Source of the DNA: JAEMQF01 sp963850525
Lineage (GTDB): Bacteria; Pseudomonadota; Gammaproteobacteria; Burkholderiales; Burkholderiaceae_C
Length of the DNA stretch: 64,000 nucleotides
Direction: 5' to 3'
NCBI GenBank assembly: GCA_963850525.1
Contig: CAWKLQ010000005.1
Span: 1 to 64,000 of the forward strand
Shown here: positions 45,989 through 54,908 of the stretch, piece by piece
How positions within the stretch are numbered: position 1 is the first letter of the stretch
Layout of the letters: every line of letters starts with the position of its first letter
Notes under the pieces: generated by a model
Databases searched by the model: none
Told to the model about the DNA's origin: nothing
The model's input: only the letters and a program-made list of their open reading frames with translations
Translations under genes and position numbers: made by a program

Positions 45989-46007
45989 GGCCACGGCAGG
46001 GCGGCAG

Positions 46008-46030
46008 GGCGGCGCCTGCGCAGCGCCGCC
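46008..46030 (+). terminator. Hairpin after the metalloprotease gene
   Basis: A perfect 8-bp stem GGCGGCGC / GCGCCGCC with a 7-base loop lies 20 bases past the stop. No T-run is present, so this is a possible rather than certain terminator. Confidence 0.4.
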
Positions 46031-46144
46031 GCGTCGGGCGAGCGCGCTCCGTTCGCCCGTCGCCGGGACCCGATTTCCCGTGGTCCGTCGCATAGGACGG
46101 GCGCAAGCCTTGGAAGTGCAACGGCGTGGCGCTATCGTCGCGCC

Positions 46145-47236
46145 ATGAAGCCTCAAGTCACTCCACCCCGCGCAGCTCGCGGCGTTCGTGCCTGGCTCGC
46201 CGAACTCACGCTGATTCGGGTCGGCGTCGCGCTGGGCCTGGCCCTGCTCGGCTCGGTGGCCCTCAATCCAATCTTCATCACGCCTTACCCGGTGGTGCTC
46301 GGGCGAATGCTGGCGGTTGCCGCGGCGCTGTTGCTCGCCTTCACCGCGGCGCGCGTTTGGACGATTCCCGGCGTGCCGCGCTGGCTTGCGCAAGTGCTCG
46401 CAGTGGCCTTGGCCGCGCCGCTGGCGACGCTGCTCGCTTACATGCCGACGGTTGGCGGCGATTTGACGCGAGTGTTCAGTCACGACGGCTTGCTGCTCGG
46501 TGCGCTCTCGATCACGTCGACGGTGCTCATCATCGCGCCGCTGCTCGTGCTCGGCTCGCTCTATCGTGAGCGTGACGCCCAGGCGCGCAGCCAGGCGCTG
46601 GGGTTCGAACTCGAGCGCAGCGTGCTCGAGCGCCAGGCGGTGGATGCGCAACTGAAGCTGCTGCAAGCGCAAATCGAACCGCATTTCCTTTTCAATACGC
46701 TGGCCAACGTGCAGCAGCTCGTCGAGTCGGGATCCGCGCGTGCCGGGCCGGTGCTGCGCAGCCTGATCGCCTACTTGCGTGCGGCAGTGCCCAAGCTGCA
46801 CGACGAGCGCCAGACGCTCGGCAACGAACTCACGATGGTGCGTGCCTACCTCGAGTTGATGCAGATGCGCATGCCCGATCGCCTGCAATTTCGCGTCGAT
46901 GGGGGCAGCGTCGCGCAAGACCTGGCGTTCCCGGGGCTCGGCTTGTTGACGCTGGTCGAGAACGCCGTGCGCCACGGCATCGACCCGAGCGAAACCGGTG
47001 GCCGCATCGACGTGACGGCGCAGCAGGACGCGCCAAGCGGCGAAATCCGGATCGCGGTGGCCGACACCGGCGTGGGCCTGCGCGAAACGTCCGCCGGCGG
47101 CATGGGCCTGGCGAACCTGCGCGCGCGCCTGGCGGTCGCACTCGGCGCGAGCGCGCGCCTGGAGATGCATGAAGTGCAACCGCACGGCGTGCGTGCCGAG
47201 ATCGTCTTCGCGCCACAGCACGCCGCGCCTCAATGA
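46145..47236 (+). CDS. LytS-type sensor histidine kinase
   Basis: A 363-residue inner-membrane kinase. Four hydrophobic segments fill residues 22-140 (VGVALGLALLGSVAL, MLAVAAALLLAFTAA, LAQVLAVALAAPLATLLAYM, SITSTVLIIAPLLVLG). A short helical linker leads to the His_kinase domain with phospho-acceptor His180 in QAQIEPHFLFNTLANVQ, and an HATPase domain with LVENAVRHGIDP and VADTGVGL. The signal is unknown. Its stop overlaps the response-regulator ATG by 4 bases (ATGA), so the two form a matched two-component pair. Confidence 0.94.
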   Translation: MKPQVTPPRAARGVRAWLAELTLIRVGVALGLALLGSVALNPIFITPYPVVLGRMLAVAAALLLAFTAARVWTIPGVPRWLAQVLAVALAAPLATLLAYMPTVGGDLTRVFSHDGLLLGALSITSTVLIIAPLLVLGSLYRERDAQARSQALGFELERSVLERQAVDAQLKLLQAQIEPHFLFNTLANVQQLVESGSARAGPVLRSLIAYLRAAVPKLHDERQTLGNELTMVRAYLELMQMRMPDRLQFRVDGGSVAQDLAFPGLGLLTLVENAVRHGIDPSETGGRIDVTAQQDAPSGEIRIAVADTGVGLRETSAGGMGLANLRARLAVALGASARLEMHEVQPHGVRAEIVFAPQHAAPQ

Positions 47237-48045
47237 CGCCCCTCGCAGCGCCGACGGCATTGATCGCGGACGATGAGCCGCTGCTGCGCGAGCGCTTGCG
47301 CAGCCTCTTGACGCGCCTGTGGCCGGAGCTCGCGATCTTGGGCGAGGCGCGCAACGGCCGGGAAGCCATCGAGATGTTTGACGAGCACGAGCCGTCGGTC
47401 GTATTCCTGGACGTGCACATGCCGGGATTGAACGGCATCGACGCCGCGCGCTCGATCGCGCGGCGCGCGCAAATCGTTTTCGTGACTGCGTATGAGCAAT
47501 ACGCCGTGCAGGCGTTTGAGCAGGGTGCGCTCGACTACCTCGTCAAGCCGTTTGACGAAGAACGCTTGGCCGATACCGTGGCGCGCCTCAAGCAGCGCCT
47601 GTCAGCTGTGGCGAGCGCGCAAGTCGGTGCGGCACCTGGTGCGCCGGCCCTGGACGGTCTGCTCGCCGAGCTTTCCACCGAATTGCGGCGCCGCAGCGCG
47701 CAGAACGCTGGCGCGGCGGCGCACTTGCAGTGGATCAAGGCGTCGGTGGGTCACAGCGTGCGCCTGATTCCCGTCGAGCAGGTGGCTTACCTGCGCTCCG
47801 ACGAAAAATACACGCTCGTCGTGTGGGACGGCGGCGAGGCCTTGATTCGCAAGACGATCCGCGAACTCGCCGATGAACTCGACCCGCAGCGCTTTGCCCA
47901 GGTGCATCGTTCGGTGATCGTGAACCTGCACCATGTAGTTCAGGTGAATCGGGGACTCAATGAAACCGCCGAAGTGCAGCTCAAGGGTCGAAGCGAACTT
48001 CTTCCCGTGAGCCGCAGTTTTGTGCACGTGTTCCGGCAAATGTGA
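47233..48045 (+). CDS. LytTR-family response regulator
   Basis: A 270-residue DNA-binding response regulator. The receiver domain has acidic residues ADDEP near 12-16, phospho-acceptor Asp60 in VVFLDVHMPG, and the conserved Lys in YLVKPF. A linker leads to the LytTR DNA-binding domain (about 165-268), including VEQVAYLRSDEKYTLV, REL, and FAQVHRSVIVNLHHV. It is translated with the LytS-type kinase just upstream. The target promoters are not evident; the genes downstream are convergent. Confidence 0.94.
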   Translation: MTPLAAPTALIADDEPLLRERLRSLLTRLWPELAILGEARNGREAIEMFDEHEPSVVFLDVHMPGLNGIDAARSIARRAQIVFVTAYEQYAVQAFEQGALDYLVKPFDEERLADTVARLKQRLSAVASAQVGAAPGAPALDGLLAELSTELRRRSAQNAGAAAHLQWIKASVGHSVRLIPVEQVAYLRSDEKYTLVVWDGGEALIRKTIRELADELDPQRFAQVHRSVIVNLHHVVQVNRGLNETAEVQLKGRSELLPVSRSFVHVFRQM

Positions 48046-48056
48046 CGGCGCAGCAG

Positions 48057-48272
48057 TTACTGCACGCCTCGCGCTGCCGCGTCGCCCGTCGCGCCGTGCT
48101 CGATCATGGCGACGTTCAGAGGCTGGGCGACACGCTTGCCAATGATTTCCACCGCCGGCAGGCGCACCGTGTGCACGGTCGTGCGTGAATCGAACCAGGC
48201 CGAGCCGATCGCAAACGCGGCGCCGATCAGAACGAAGAAGGCCAGGGCGGGGGCGAAAATGCGGTCGGTCAT
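48057..48272 (-). CDS. Small membrane-anchored protein
   Basis: A 71-residue protein with one N-terminal hydrophobic helix (FAPALAFFVLIGAAFAIGSAW) and a polar tail including TVRLPAVEIIGKR. I do not recognise a family. AGGAG seven bases before the ATG at 48272 supports translation. It is convergent with the response regulator, 11 bases apart. Confidence 0.6.
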   Translation of the reverse strand: MTDRIFAPALAFFVLIGAAFAIGSAWFDSRTTVHTVRLPAVEIIGKRVAQPLNVAMIEHGATGDAAARGVQ

Positions 48273-48488
48273 GATGCTTCTCCTGAGGTCGCAAGGTGCA
48301 GGCATTGGCCTGCGATGGACTGAACTCTAGGGGCCCCGGCGCGGCGATAAAAGCGGGTTGCGACGAACTGCGGAAACCGGCGATTGAGGTGCAATGGACG
48401 CCGACGAATCGTCCGGCACGCCGGCGCGCCGACCCCGTTGCGCCGGGCAATTCGGGCCCGCAAGCCCAAAATGCGCGCTCTGCAGGCG

Positions 48489-50108
48489 TCAGCGCAGGCC
48501 CAACATCGCGCCGATCTTGCCGCGCACGCTGTGGTCGCGAATCATCTCGTGCGCCGCGTTGTGGCCCGGCATTCCCGACACGCCGCCGCCCGGGTGCGAA
48601 CCCGCGCCGCACATGTAGAGGTTCTTGATCGGCGCGCGGTAGTCGCCATGGCCCAGCACGGGTCGCGCCGCCCAGAGCTGGTCCAGGCTCATCACGCCGT
48701 GCATGATGTCGCCGCGCAGCAGGCCGAACTTGCGCTCCAGGTCAAGCGGTGTTAGCACGCTGCGTGCGATCACGCTGCGCTTGAAGTTCGGTGCGAAGCG
48801 CGTCACGGTGGCGATCACTGCGTCTGCGGCGGCGTCGCGCGCGGCGTCGTCCCAAGTCCGGCCGTTCGGCAAGTCGTAGGCGAACTGCTGGCAGAACAGG
48901 CTGGCCACATGTGCGCCGGGCGGCGCGAGGCTTGCGTCGACACAACTCGGAATCAGCATCTCGACGACCGGCTCGCTCGACCAGCCGCTTCTGCGCGCAT
49001 CGTGAAACGCGCGGTCCATGTAGTCCAGCGAAGGCGCGATGACGATGCCGCTCGCGTGGTGTTCGGCCGGCTCGCGCCCGGGCAGGCAAGTGAAGTCCGG
49101 CAGCTCCGAGAGCGCGACGTTCATGCGCAGCGTCCCCGAATCACTGCGGTGGCGTTGCATCGCGGCTTTGAAGCCACTGGACAGTTCGCTTGCCGGAACG
49201 AGCTTGTCGAACAGCAGGCGCGGGTTCAGGTTCGATGCGATCACGTCGGCGTCGACTTCGCGCCCGTCGGCGAGCAACACACCGGTGGCGCGCCCGTTCG
49301 CGACTTTCACCTGCGCGACGGTGGCCTCCAGAATGAATTTCACGCCGAGCTGCTCGCAGGCGCGCGCCATCGCCTGCGTGATCGCGCCCATGCCGCCCAC
49401 CGCGTGCCCCCAGATCCCCTTCTTGCCGTTCACGCCGCCGAAGCAATGGTGCAGCAGCACGTAGGCCGAGCCGGGCGTGTCAGGGCTGGCGTAGTGGCCG
49501 ACGATGGAGTCGAAGCCGAGCGCCGCCTTGAGCGGTGCAGACTCGAACCAGCCGTCGAGCATGTCGCGCGCGCTCTTGACGAACAGCGCGAGCACGTCGC
49601 GGCGCTGCTCGACGTTCAACTTCGCGAATTGCCGGCCCTGGCGCAGCGCCGGAACCAGGGTTCCGGTCAGCGTTGCCAGGTCGGGGGGCGTTTGCAGCGA
49701 CAGGTCGCGCAACACGTCGGCGACTCGGTCCAACATGTCCTGATACGCCGGCAGTTGCTGCGCGTCGCGCTTCGAGAACTTCGCGACTTCGGCCTGGGTT
49801 CGCGCCAGGTCACCGCCCATCTTCAAATAGTGCGTGTCATCGAGCGGCAGAAAGTTCGAGATCGGCCGCTCGAGGATGCGCAACCCCAAATCGTGCAGCC
49901 GCATATCGGCGATCACCTTGGGCGCGAGCAGGCTCACTGTGTAGCTCGCGACCGAATTGCGAAACCCGGGGTGGAACTCCTCCGTCACTGCCGCGCCGCC
50001 GACGACGCCGCGGCGCTCGATCACGGTGACGGAAAAGCCGGCGCGTGCGAGATAAAACGCGCACACCAGGCCGTTGTGGCCCGCGCCGATGATGGCGGCG
50101 GTCTTCAC
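48489..50108 (-). CDS. FAD-dependent oxidoreductase, phytoene desaturase/PYROXD2-like
   Basis: A 539-residue flavoprotein. The Rossmann loop AIIGAGHNGLVCAFYLARAG at 5-24 is followed by VIERRGVVGGAA, the typical second glycine motif, and HPGFRNSVASYTVSLL. The C-terminal piece NLYMCGAGSHPGGGVSGMPGHNA is the FAD-contacting signature of this group. It is closest in plan to PYROXD2 and bacterial phytoene-desaturase-like amine/carotenoid oxidoreductases. No carotenoid genes are adjacent, so a carotenoid substrate is not supported. REP-like repeats lie directly upstream. Confidence 0.88.
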   Translation of the reverse strand: MKTAAIIGAGHNGLVCAFYLARAGFSVTVIERRGVVGGAAVTEEFHPGFRNSVASYTVSLLAPKVIADMRLHDLGLRILERPISNFLPLDDTHYLKMGGDLARTQAEVAKFSKRDAQQLPAYQDMLDRVADVLRDLSLQTPPDLATLTGTLVPALRQGRQFAKLNVEQRRDVLALFVKSARDMLDGWFESAPLKAALGFDSIVGHYASPDTPGSAYVLLHHCFGGVNGKKGIWGHAVGGMGAITQAMARACEQLGVKFILEATVAQVKVANGRATGVLLADGREVDADVIASNLNPRLLFDKLVPASELSSGFKAAMQRHRSDSGTLRMNVALSELPDFTCLPGREPAEHHASGIVIAPSLDYMDRAFHDARRSGWSSEPVVEMLIPSCVDASLAPPGAHVASLFCQQFAYDLPNGRTWDDAARDAAADAVIATVTRFAPNFKRSVIARSVLTPLDLERKFGLLRGDIMHGVMSLDQLWAARPVLGHGDYRAPIKNLYMCGAGSHPGGGVSGMPGHNAAHEMIRDHSVRGKIGAMLGLR

Positions 50109-50110
50109 GC

Positions 50111-50185
50111 GTCATCCCGGCGAACGCCGGGATCCACTGCGTGCATGACGGACGACGGGTGGATCCCGGCGTGCGCCGGGATGAC
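50111..50185. repeat. REP-like palindrome pair
   Basis: Two oppositely oriented copies of the same unit as at 40 kb, at 50111-50136 and 50160-50185. The second has one substitution in the core (GTG for GTT). They lie in the gap between the PYROXD2-like gene and the aminopeptidase gene. Confidence 0.75.
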
Positions 50186-50235
50186 GGCCCGGGCTGAGCC
50201 CACAGCCGGGGCGGGCCTGGCCGCCGCAATCACCA

Positions 50236-52032
50236 TCAAATGGGGTCGGTGCGCTGCAGCAGCCAGGCCAGTGCCGGCCCGGTCACGAGCCCGCGCAGCC
50301 GCGCGCGCACCGTCGCGTGGTAGGCGTTGAGCCAGTCGACCTCGTCCTGGCGCAACAACGGACGATCGATGCAGCGCGTGTCGATCGGGCACAGCGTGAG
50401 CGTCTCGAACTCGAGGAACTCGCCGAACTCATTGCTCGCCGACGGCACGTTGAGCACCAGGTTCTCGATGCGAATTCCCCATCGCCCGGCGCGGTAAAGG
50501 CCCGGCTCGACGCTCGTGATCATTCCCGGCTCCATCGCCATGTGCGGCTCGGGAATCGCCTTGGAAATGCTTTGCGGACCTTCGTGAACGTTCAGGAAGT
50601 AGCCCACGCCGTGGCCCGTGCCGTGGCCGAAGTCCAGGCCGTGCTCCCACATCGGGACGCGTGCGATCGCGTCCAGCATCGGTGACAAGGTGCCGCGTGG
50701 AAAGCGCGTGCGGCTCAGGCCCAGCGTGCCTTTCAGCACGAGCGTGTAGTCGCGCTTCTGCTCGTCGCTCACCTTGCCGATCGGCCAGACGCGCGTGATG
50801 TCGGTCGTGCCGCCGAGGTACTGGCCGCCTGAGTCGATGAGCAAGAGGCCGTTGCCCTGGATTTCCGCGTGCGACTCAGGCGTGGCGCGGTAGTGCGGCA
50901 TCGCGCCGTTCGCGTTGAAGCCGGCGATCGTGTTGAAGCTGAGACCCACGAAGCCGGTACGCCTGGCGCGCGCCGCGCTCAGATGTTCGTCGACCGTCAA
51001 TTCGGTGAGCCGCTCGCCGCGCGCCAGCGCGTCTTCGAACCAGGCGTAGAACTCGCAGCACGCCGCGCCGTCTTGCGCCATCGCGGCGCGAATGTGCTCG
51101 GCTTCCGCAGCGCTCTTGCGGCTCTTCATCAATGTCGACGGGTTGATCGCCTCGATCACCTTCACGCTTGCGTTGGCACGCACGCTGAACGTGATGCGGC
51201 GCGGGTCGATGAGCAGCACGGCGTCGCCCGGCAATGCGGCGAGCGTTGCGGCGGCTTGTGCGTAGGGCGCGATACGCGCGCCGTCGCGCGCGAGTGTGGC
51301 GCGCAATTCGGCGCTGACCTTGCCATCGCCGACGAACAGCGTCGCCTCGGAGGCGTCGATGAGCGCGTGCGCGAGGAACACCGGGTTGTACGAGACATCG
51401 GAGCCGCGCAAGTTGAACAGCCAGGCGATGTCGTCGACCGTCGAGATGAAGTGAAACGTCGCGCCGTGCCTTGCCATTGCTTCGCGCACCTGCATCAGCT
51501 TCGCAGCGCGAGCCAGAGGCGCGTGCGGCGCGAGGTGCTCGTAGACGGGCTGCATGGGCAGGCCCGGGCGCTCCGGCCAGACGTGCTCGATCACGTCGAA
51601 ATCGGTGCGCAGCTGCACGCCGGCCTGTTCGAGTCGGGTGCGCAATTGCTGCGCCGCGGCCAGACCGAGCACGCTGCCGTCGACGCCGACGCTCGCGCCG
51701 CGCGCCATGTTCGTCGCCAGCCAGTCGACATGCGTGGCTGCGGTGCCGGAGGCGATTTTCACGAGGTCGATGCCGCTGCCTGCCAGCTCATGCGCCGCCT
51801 GCTCCCAGTAACGGCTGTCGGCGAAGACGGCGGCCGCATCCAGCGTCACCGCCAGCGTTCCCATCGAGCCTGTAAAGCCCGACAGCCACTGCCGCCCTTG
51901 CCAGCGCTCGGGCAAGTACTCGCTCAAATGCGGATCGCTCGAGGGCACGAGCACCGCCGCCAAGCCATGGGCCTTCAGGCAATCGCGGACCTTGTCGATG
52001 CGAAGGCGGTAAGGTGAGGTGCGGGTGTCCAT
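50236..52032 (-). CDS. Aminopeptidase P family protein (M24B)
   Basis: A 598-residue Xaa-Pro aminopeptidase of the long, three-domain type: two creatinase-like N-terminal domains and the pita-bread catalytic domain. Metal ligands lie in LLIDSGGQYLGGTTDITR (two Asp), GHGTGHGVG (His), SVEPGLY (Glu) and EFETLTLCP (Glu). It removes the N-terminal residue before proline. GGAG six bases upstream supports the ATG at 52032. It is the last gene downstream of a REP-like pair, with no operon partner. Confidence 0.93.
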   Translation of the reverse strand: MDTRTSPYRLRIDKVRDCLKAHGLAAVLVPSSDPHLSEYLPERWQGRQWLSGFTGSMGTLAVTLDAAAVFADSRYWEQAAHELAGSGIDLVKIASGTAATHVDWLATNMARGASVGVDGSVLGLAAAQQLRTRLEQAGVQLRTDFDVIEHVWPERPGLPMQPVYEHLAPHAPLARAAKLMQVREAMARHGATFHFISTVDDIAWLFNLRGSDVSYNPVFLAHALIDASEATLFVGDGKVSAELRATLARDGARIAPYAQAAATLAALPGDAVLLIDPRRITFSVRANASVKVIEAINPSTLMKSRKSAAEAEHIRAAMAQDGAACCEFYAWFEDALARGERLTELTVDEHLSAARARRTGFVGLSFNTIAGFNANGAMPHYRATPESHAEIQGNGLLLIDSGGQYLGGTTDITRVWPIGKVSDEQKRDYTLVLKGTLGLSRTRFPRGTLSPMLDAIARVPMWEHGLDFGHGTGHGVGYFLNVHEGPQSISKAIPEPHMAMEPGMITSVEPGLYRAGRWGIRIENLVLNVPSASNEFGEFLEFETLTLCPIDTRCIDRPLLRQDEVDWLNAYHATVRARLRGLVTGPALAWLLQRTDPI

Positions 52033-52081
52033 CAACAACTCCAATCGTGGCCCTGGTTTGACGAGCAGGCCGTCGGCGATT

Positions 52082-53422
52082 CTAGGTGTCGGGCGCCTTC
52101 GGCGGCTGCGCCACGACGCGCGCGCTGCGCTCGAAAGTGAAGTAAGCCCAGGCCCATTCGAGCATCACGATCAGACGGTTGCGAAAGCCGATCAGGAAGT
52201 AGATGTGCGCAAACAGCCAGAACAGCCACGCGATCAACCCCGAGAAACGCAAGGCGCCGAACGCTGGGACGGCGAGGTCGACGACCGCCGACTTGCGGCC
52301 TATCGTCGCCAGGTTGCCGTAGTCGATGTAGCGAAAGGCGCGCGTCGGCTCGCCGCGCAATCGGCGCAACAGGTTCGCCGCGGCGCAGCGCCCCATCTGT
52401 TTGGCTGCCGGGCTCACACCGGGAACGGCGCTGGGCGCGGCGCGGCCGGGTTGGTGGCTTTGCGCCGCAGCGAGGTCGCCGATCACGGCGACGTTCGGAT
52501 GGCCGCTCACGCTCAGGTCGGGCTGCACGATGATGCGGCCGGCGCGATCGAGTGTCGCGCCGCTGCTTGCGGCGAGGCTGCTGCCCAGCGCCGAACCGGC
52601 CACGCCGGCGGCCCAGATCACGGTGTGGCTGTTCAAGCGCAGCAACGTCGTCACCGCGCCGTCGCGAAGCTCATACGTCACGCCTTGCGCGTCGATGTTG
52701 GTCACCCTGCAACCGGTGCGCACATCCACGCCGATGCGAACGAGCTGCACGCGAGCGCGTTCGGACAACGCCGGAACAAAGCTGCCGAGCACCCGCTGCG
52801 AGCCTTCGATCAACACGACGTGGGCCTGCGTGGAGTCGATGCGGCGGAACTCGTCTTTCAGGGTGTGCAGCGCAATTTCGCTCATCGTTCCGGCCATCTC
52901 CACGCCGGTGGGGCCAGCGCCGATCACGACAAAGGTCAGCCACGCCGCGCGCTGCGCGAGGTCTTCGCAGCGCTCCGCGTGCTCGAACGCACCGATCACT
53001 TTGGCGCGGATGTCGAACGCGTCAGCGAGGGTTTTCAGACCGGGCGCAAAGCGCGCCCAGGCGTCGTGGCCGAAGTAGCTGTGCGTCGCGCCGGGCGCGG
53101 CGATCAGGTGGTCGAAGTGCAGCTTCGCACCGTCGTCCAGCGTCGCGCTCATCTCGCGCGCGTCGATCGCCGTCACCTCGGCCTGCAGAATCGTCAGGTT
53201 GCCGCGCTGCATTTCGCGGCGCAGTGTGTGGCGGATCGGTGCGCTGATCGCCGGCGCGCTGAGTCCCGCGGTCGCCACCTGGTACAGCAAAGGCTGGAAC
53301 AGGTGGTGATTCGTGCGGTCGACGAGGGTGATTTCGACGCGCTCCTTGGACAGGGCGCGCACCGCCTCCAGACCGCCGAAGCCGCAGCCGATGATGAGCA
53401 CGCGCGGCAACGGCGCCGTCAT
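52082..53422 (-). CDS. Type II NADH dehydrogenase-like oxidoreductase
   Basis: A 446-residue NAD(P)/FAD oxidoreductase. The FAD loop is IIGCGFGGLEA at 10-20. HHLFQPLLYQVATAGLS is the NDH-2 signature, VVIGAGPTGVEMAG is the NADH-binding loop, and VAVIGDLAA is the second FAD motif. The C terminus carries hydrophobic segments (IAWLFWLFAHIYFLIGF) that anchor it in the inner membrane. It would pass electrons from NADH to quinone without pumping. Its ATG overlaps the stop of the TAXI-like gene by 4 bases, an unusual partnership. Confidence 0.92.
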   Translation of the reverse strand: MTAPLPRVLIIGCGFGGLEAVRALSKERVEITLVDRTNHHLFQPLLYQVATAGLSAPAISAPIRHTLRREMQRGNLTILQAEVTAIDAREMSATLDDGAKLHFDHLIAAPGATHSYFGHDAWARFAPGLKTLADAFDIRAKVIGAFEHAERCEDLAQRAAWLTFVVIGAGPTGVEMAGTMSEIALHTLKDEFRRIDSTQAHVVLIEGSQRVLGSFVPALSERARVQLVRIGVDVRTGCRVTNIDAQGVTYELRDGAVTTLLRLNSHTVIWAAGVAGSALGSSLAASSGATLDRAGRIIVQPDLSVSGHPNVAVIGDLAAAQSHQPGRAAPSAVPGVSPAAKQMGRCAAANLLRRLRGEPTRAFRYIDYGNLATIGRKSAVVDLAVPAFGALRFSGLIAWLFWLFAHIYFLIGFRNRLIVMLEWAWAYFTFERSARVVAQPPKAPDT

Positions 53423-54789
53423 GCCGCGTTCGCCCTCGCATCGGCGGGCGCAGCCGCCGGCAACGCGAGCAACTTGGCGCGCACCATCTGGATGTGGCTG
53501 CGCAGCGAGTACAGCTCGTCGGCGTAACTCAGCGGCACGGCGACGCGCTCGACGCGCTGTTCGATGTCGGCAAGTTCACCCAACAGTTCATCGTTGGAGC
53601 GTTCGCCGAATGAATTTTCCACGCCGCGCAACTGCGCGTACCAGCGGAAGATTCGCGAGCGGATGCGAAACTGGTAGAGCGGTGGCACGATCCGCGACAG
53701 CGGCAGCAGAATCACGATGATCGACGCGAGCACGACCCACATGCGGTCGATCAGGTTCGCCAGCCAGAACGGCAGGTAGCGTTGCAGCAGCGGCACGCCG
53801 CTCTTGTAGAAGCGTTCGGCCTCCTTGGCGAGCGGCATTTCGGTGTGCGCCGCGCTCGGGAATTCGCCCTTGCGGTGGAACCAGCCGGCGTCGCCGTGAA
53901 TGTGCTGCGCCGCCTGCACGAACAGCTGCACGAGCGCCGGGTGCGTGCCCTCCTTGGCGACCAGCGTCGCGGTGGGCGCGACGAGGCGCACGTCGGTGCC
54001 GGGCAGATCGCGCGCGAGGTCGACGATGCCGCGCGGCAGGACCACCGGGCTCATGAAGGCAAAGCGCCGCGAATACGCTTCGGACTGGGCAAAGTCGAAG
54101 AGCTTGATGCCCGGAGTGCGGAGCAACATCTGCACCATCAGTGATTCCGGCGCCGAAGCGAAGACAAGCGCGTCGATCTCGCCTGAGAGCAGCGTCACCA
54201 CGGCGGGGGTTTGCGGCTGTTCGAGCAGGGTGAGCGTCTTGCGCTCGATGCCGTTCGCCTCGAGCAGACGCTTCATCAGCAACGGCGTGCCGCTGCCGGG
54301 CGGGCCGATGTTGAGCTTCCAGTCGGGCAGTTGCGCGAGCGAGCTCAGCGTGTCACCTTTCAACAGGCGTTTGGCCGACTCTTCGCGGTAGAACAACCAC
54401 ACCGGCTCGTGAAACAGGCTGCCCAGCGCCACCAGGCCTTCATTCGCAACGTCGTCGACGTCGCGCTCGACGTCGGCGCCGCCTTGCACGAACGCCAGGT
54501 CCACCGGCGACGCGTCGTCGCGCAGCAGTGCCAGGTTCTCCGCCGCACCCTGGGTGCTTCGCAGTTCGACGCGAATCCCGTGCAGCTTCAAGAAGGCCGC
54601 GTAGCGCTTGCCGAATTCGGCGTACGCGCCCTGGTCCTGGCCGGTGGCAAGAACGACGCGTGGCGGCGGCGTCGGGTCGAGCACCCAATACGCGCCGCCG
54701 AGCAGCGCGACGGCGATGAGCAAGAACGGCCCGACCGTGACCGCCAGGTCTCGCACCGAAAGAAGGGTGTAGCGCAGAAGTTTGGGCAT
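53419..54789 (-). CDS. TAXI-family solute-binding protein with membrane anchors
   Basis: A 456-residue protein with a TAXI/NMT1-like binding domain (residues about 40-340): VVLATGQDQGAYAEFGKRYA, LRSTQGAAENLALLRDD, DLAFVQGGAD, LNIGPPGSGT and VFASAPESLMVQMLL. An N-terminal membrane segment (VGPFLLIAVALLGGAYWVL) anchors it instead of a cleaved signal. Another segment (MWVVLASIIVILLPLSRIV) is followed by a charged helical C terminus. No TRAP permease genes are nearby, so it probably is not a transport receptor and may be a sensor or a partner of the NADH dehydrogenase it overlaps. The start at 54789 has no good ribosome site. Confidence 0.8.
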   Translation of the reverse strand: MPKLLRYTLLSVRDLAVTVGPFLLIAVALLGGAYWVLDPTPPPRVVLATGQDQGAYAEFGKRYAAFLKLHGIRVELRSTQGAAENLALLRDDASPVDLAFVQGGADVERDVDDVANEGLVALGSLFHEPVWLFYREESAKRLLKGDTLSSLAQLPDWKLNIGPPGSGTPLLMKRLLEANGIERKTLTLLEQPQTPAVVTLLSGEIDALVFASAPESLMVQMLLRTPGIKLFDFAQSEAYSRRFAFMSPVVLPRGIVDLARDLPGTDVRLVAPTATLVAKEGTHPALVQLFVQAAQHIHGDAGWFHRKGEFPSAAHTEMPLAKEAERFYKSGVPLLQRYLPFWLANLIDRMWVVLASIIVILLPLSRIVPPLYQFRIRSRIFRWYAQLRGVENSFGERSNDELLGELADIEQRVERVAVPLSYADELYSLRSHIQMVRAKLLALPAAAPADARANAA

Positions 54790-54908
54790 GGGCAGGAGGA
54801 GAGCGTTGCCAACCCGCACGATAGCGCTTGTGCACGCGTGTCGGGAGGGTCGATCGGCAACGCGCCTTAGACTGTGGCCGGCGCATCCCTGACGGCCGCC
54901 ACACTGCA

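Noticed and set aside
44726..47260. Open frame of 844 codons on the minus strand
   Set aside because: It crosses the metalloprotease and LytS genes in antisense and shows no recognisable domain.
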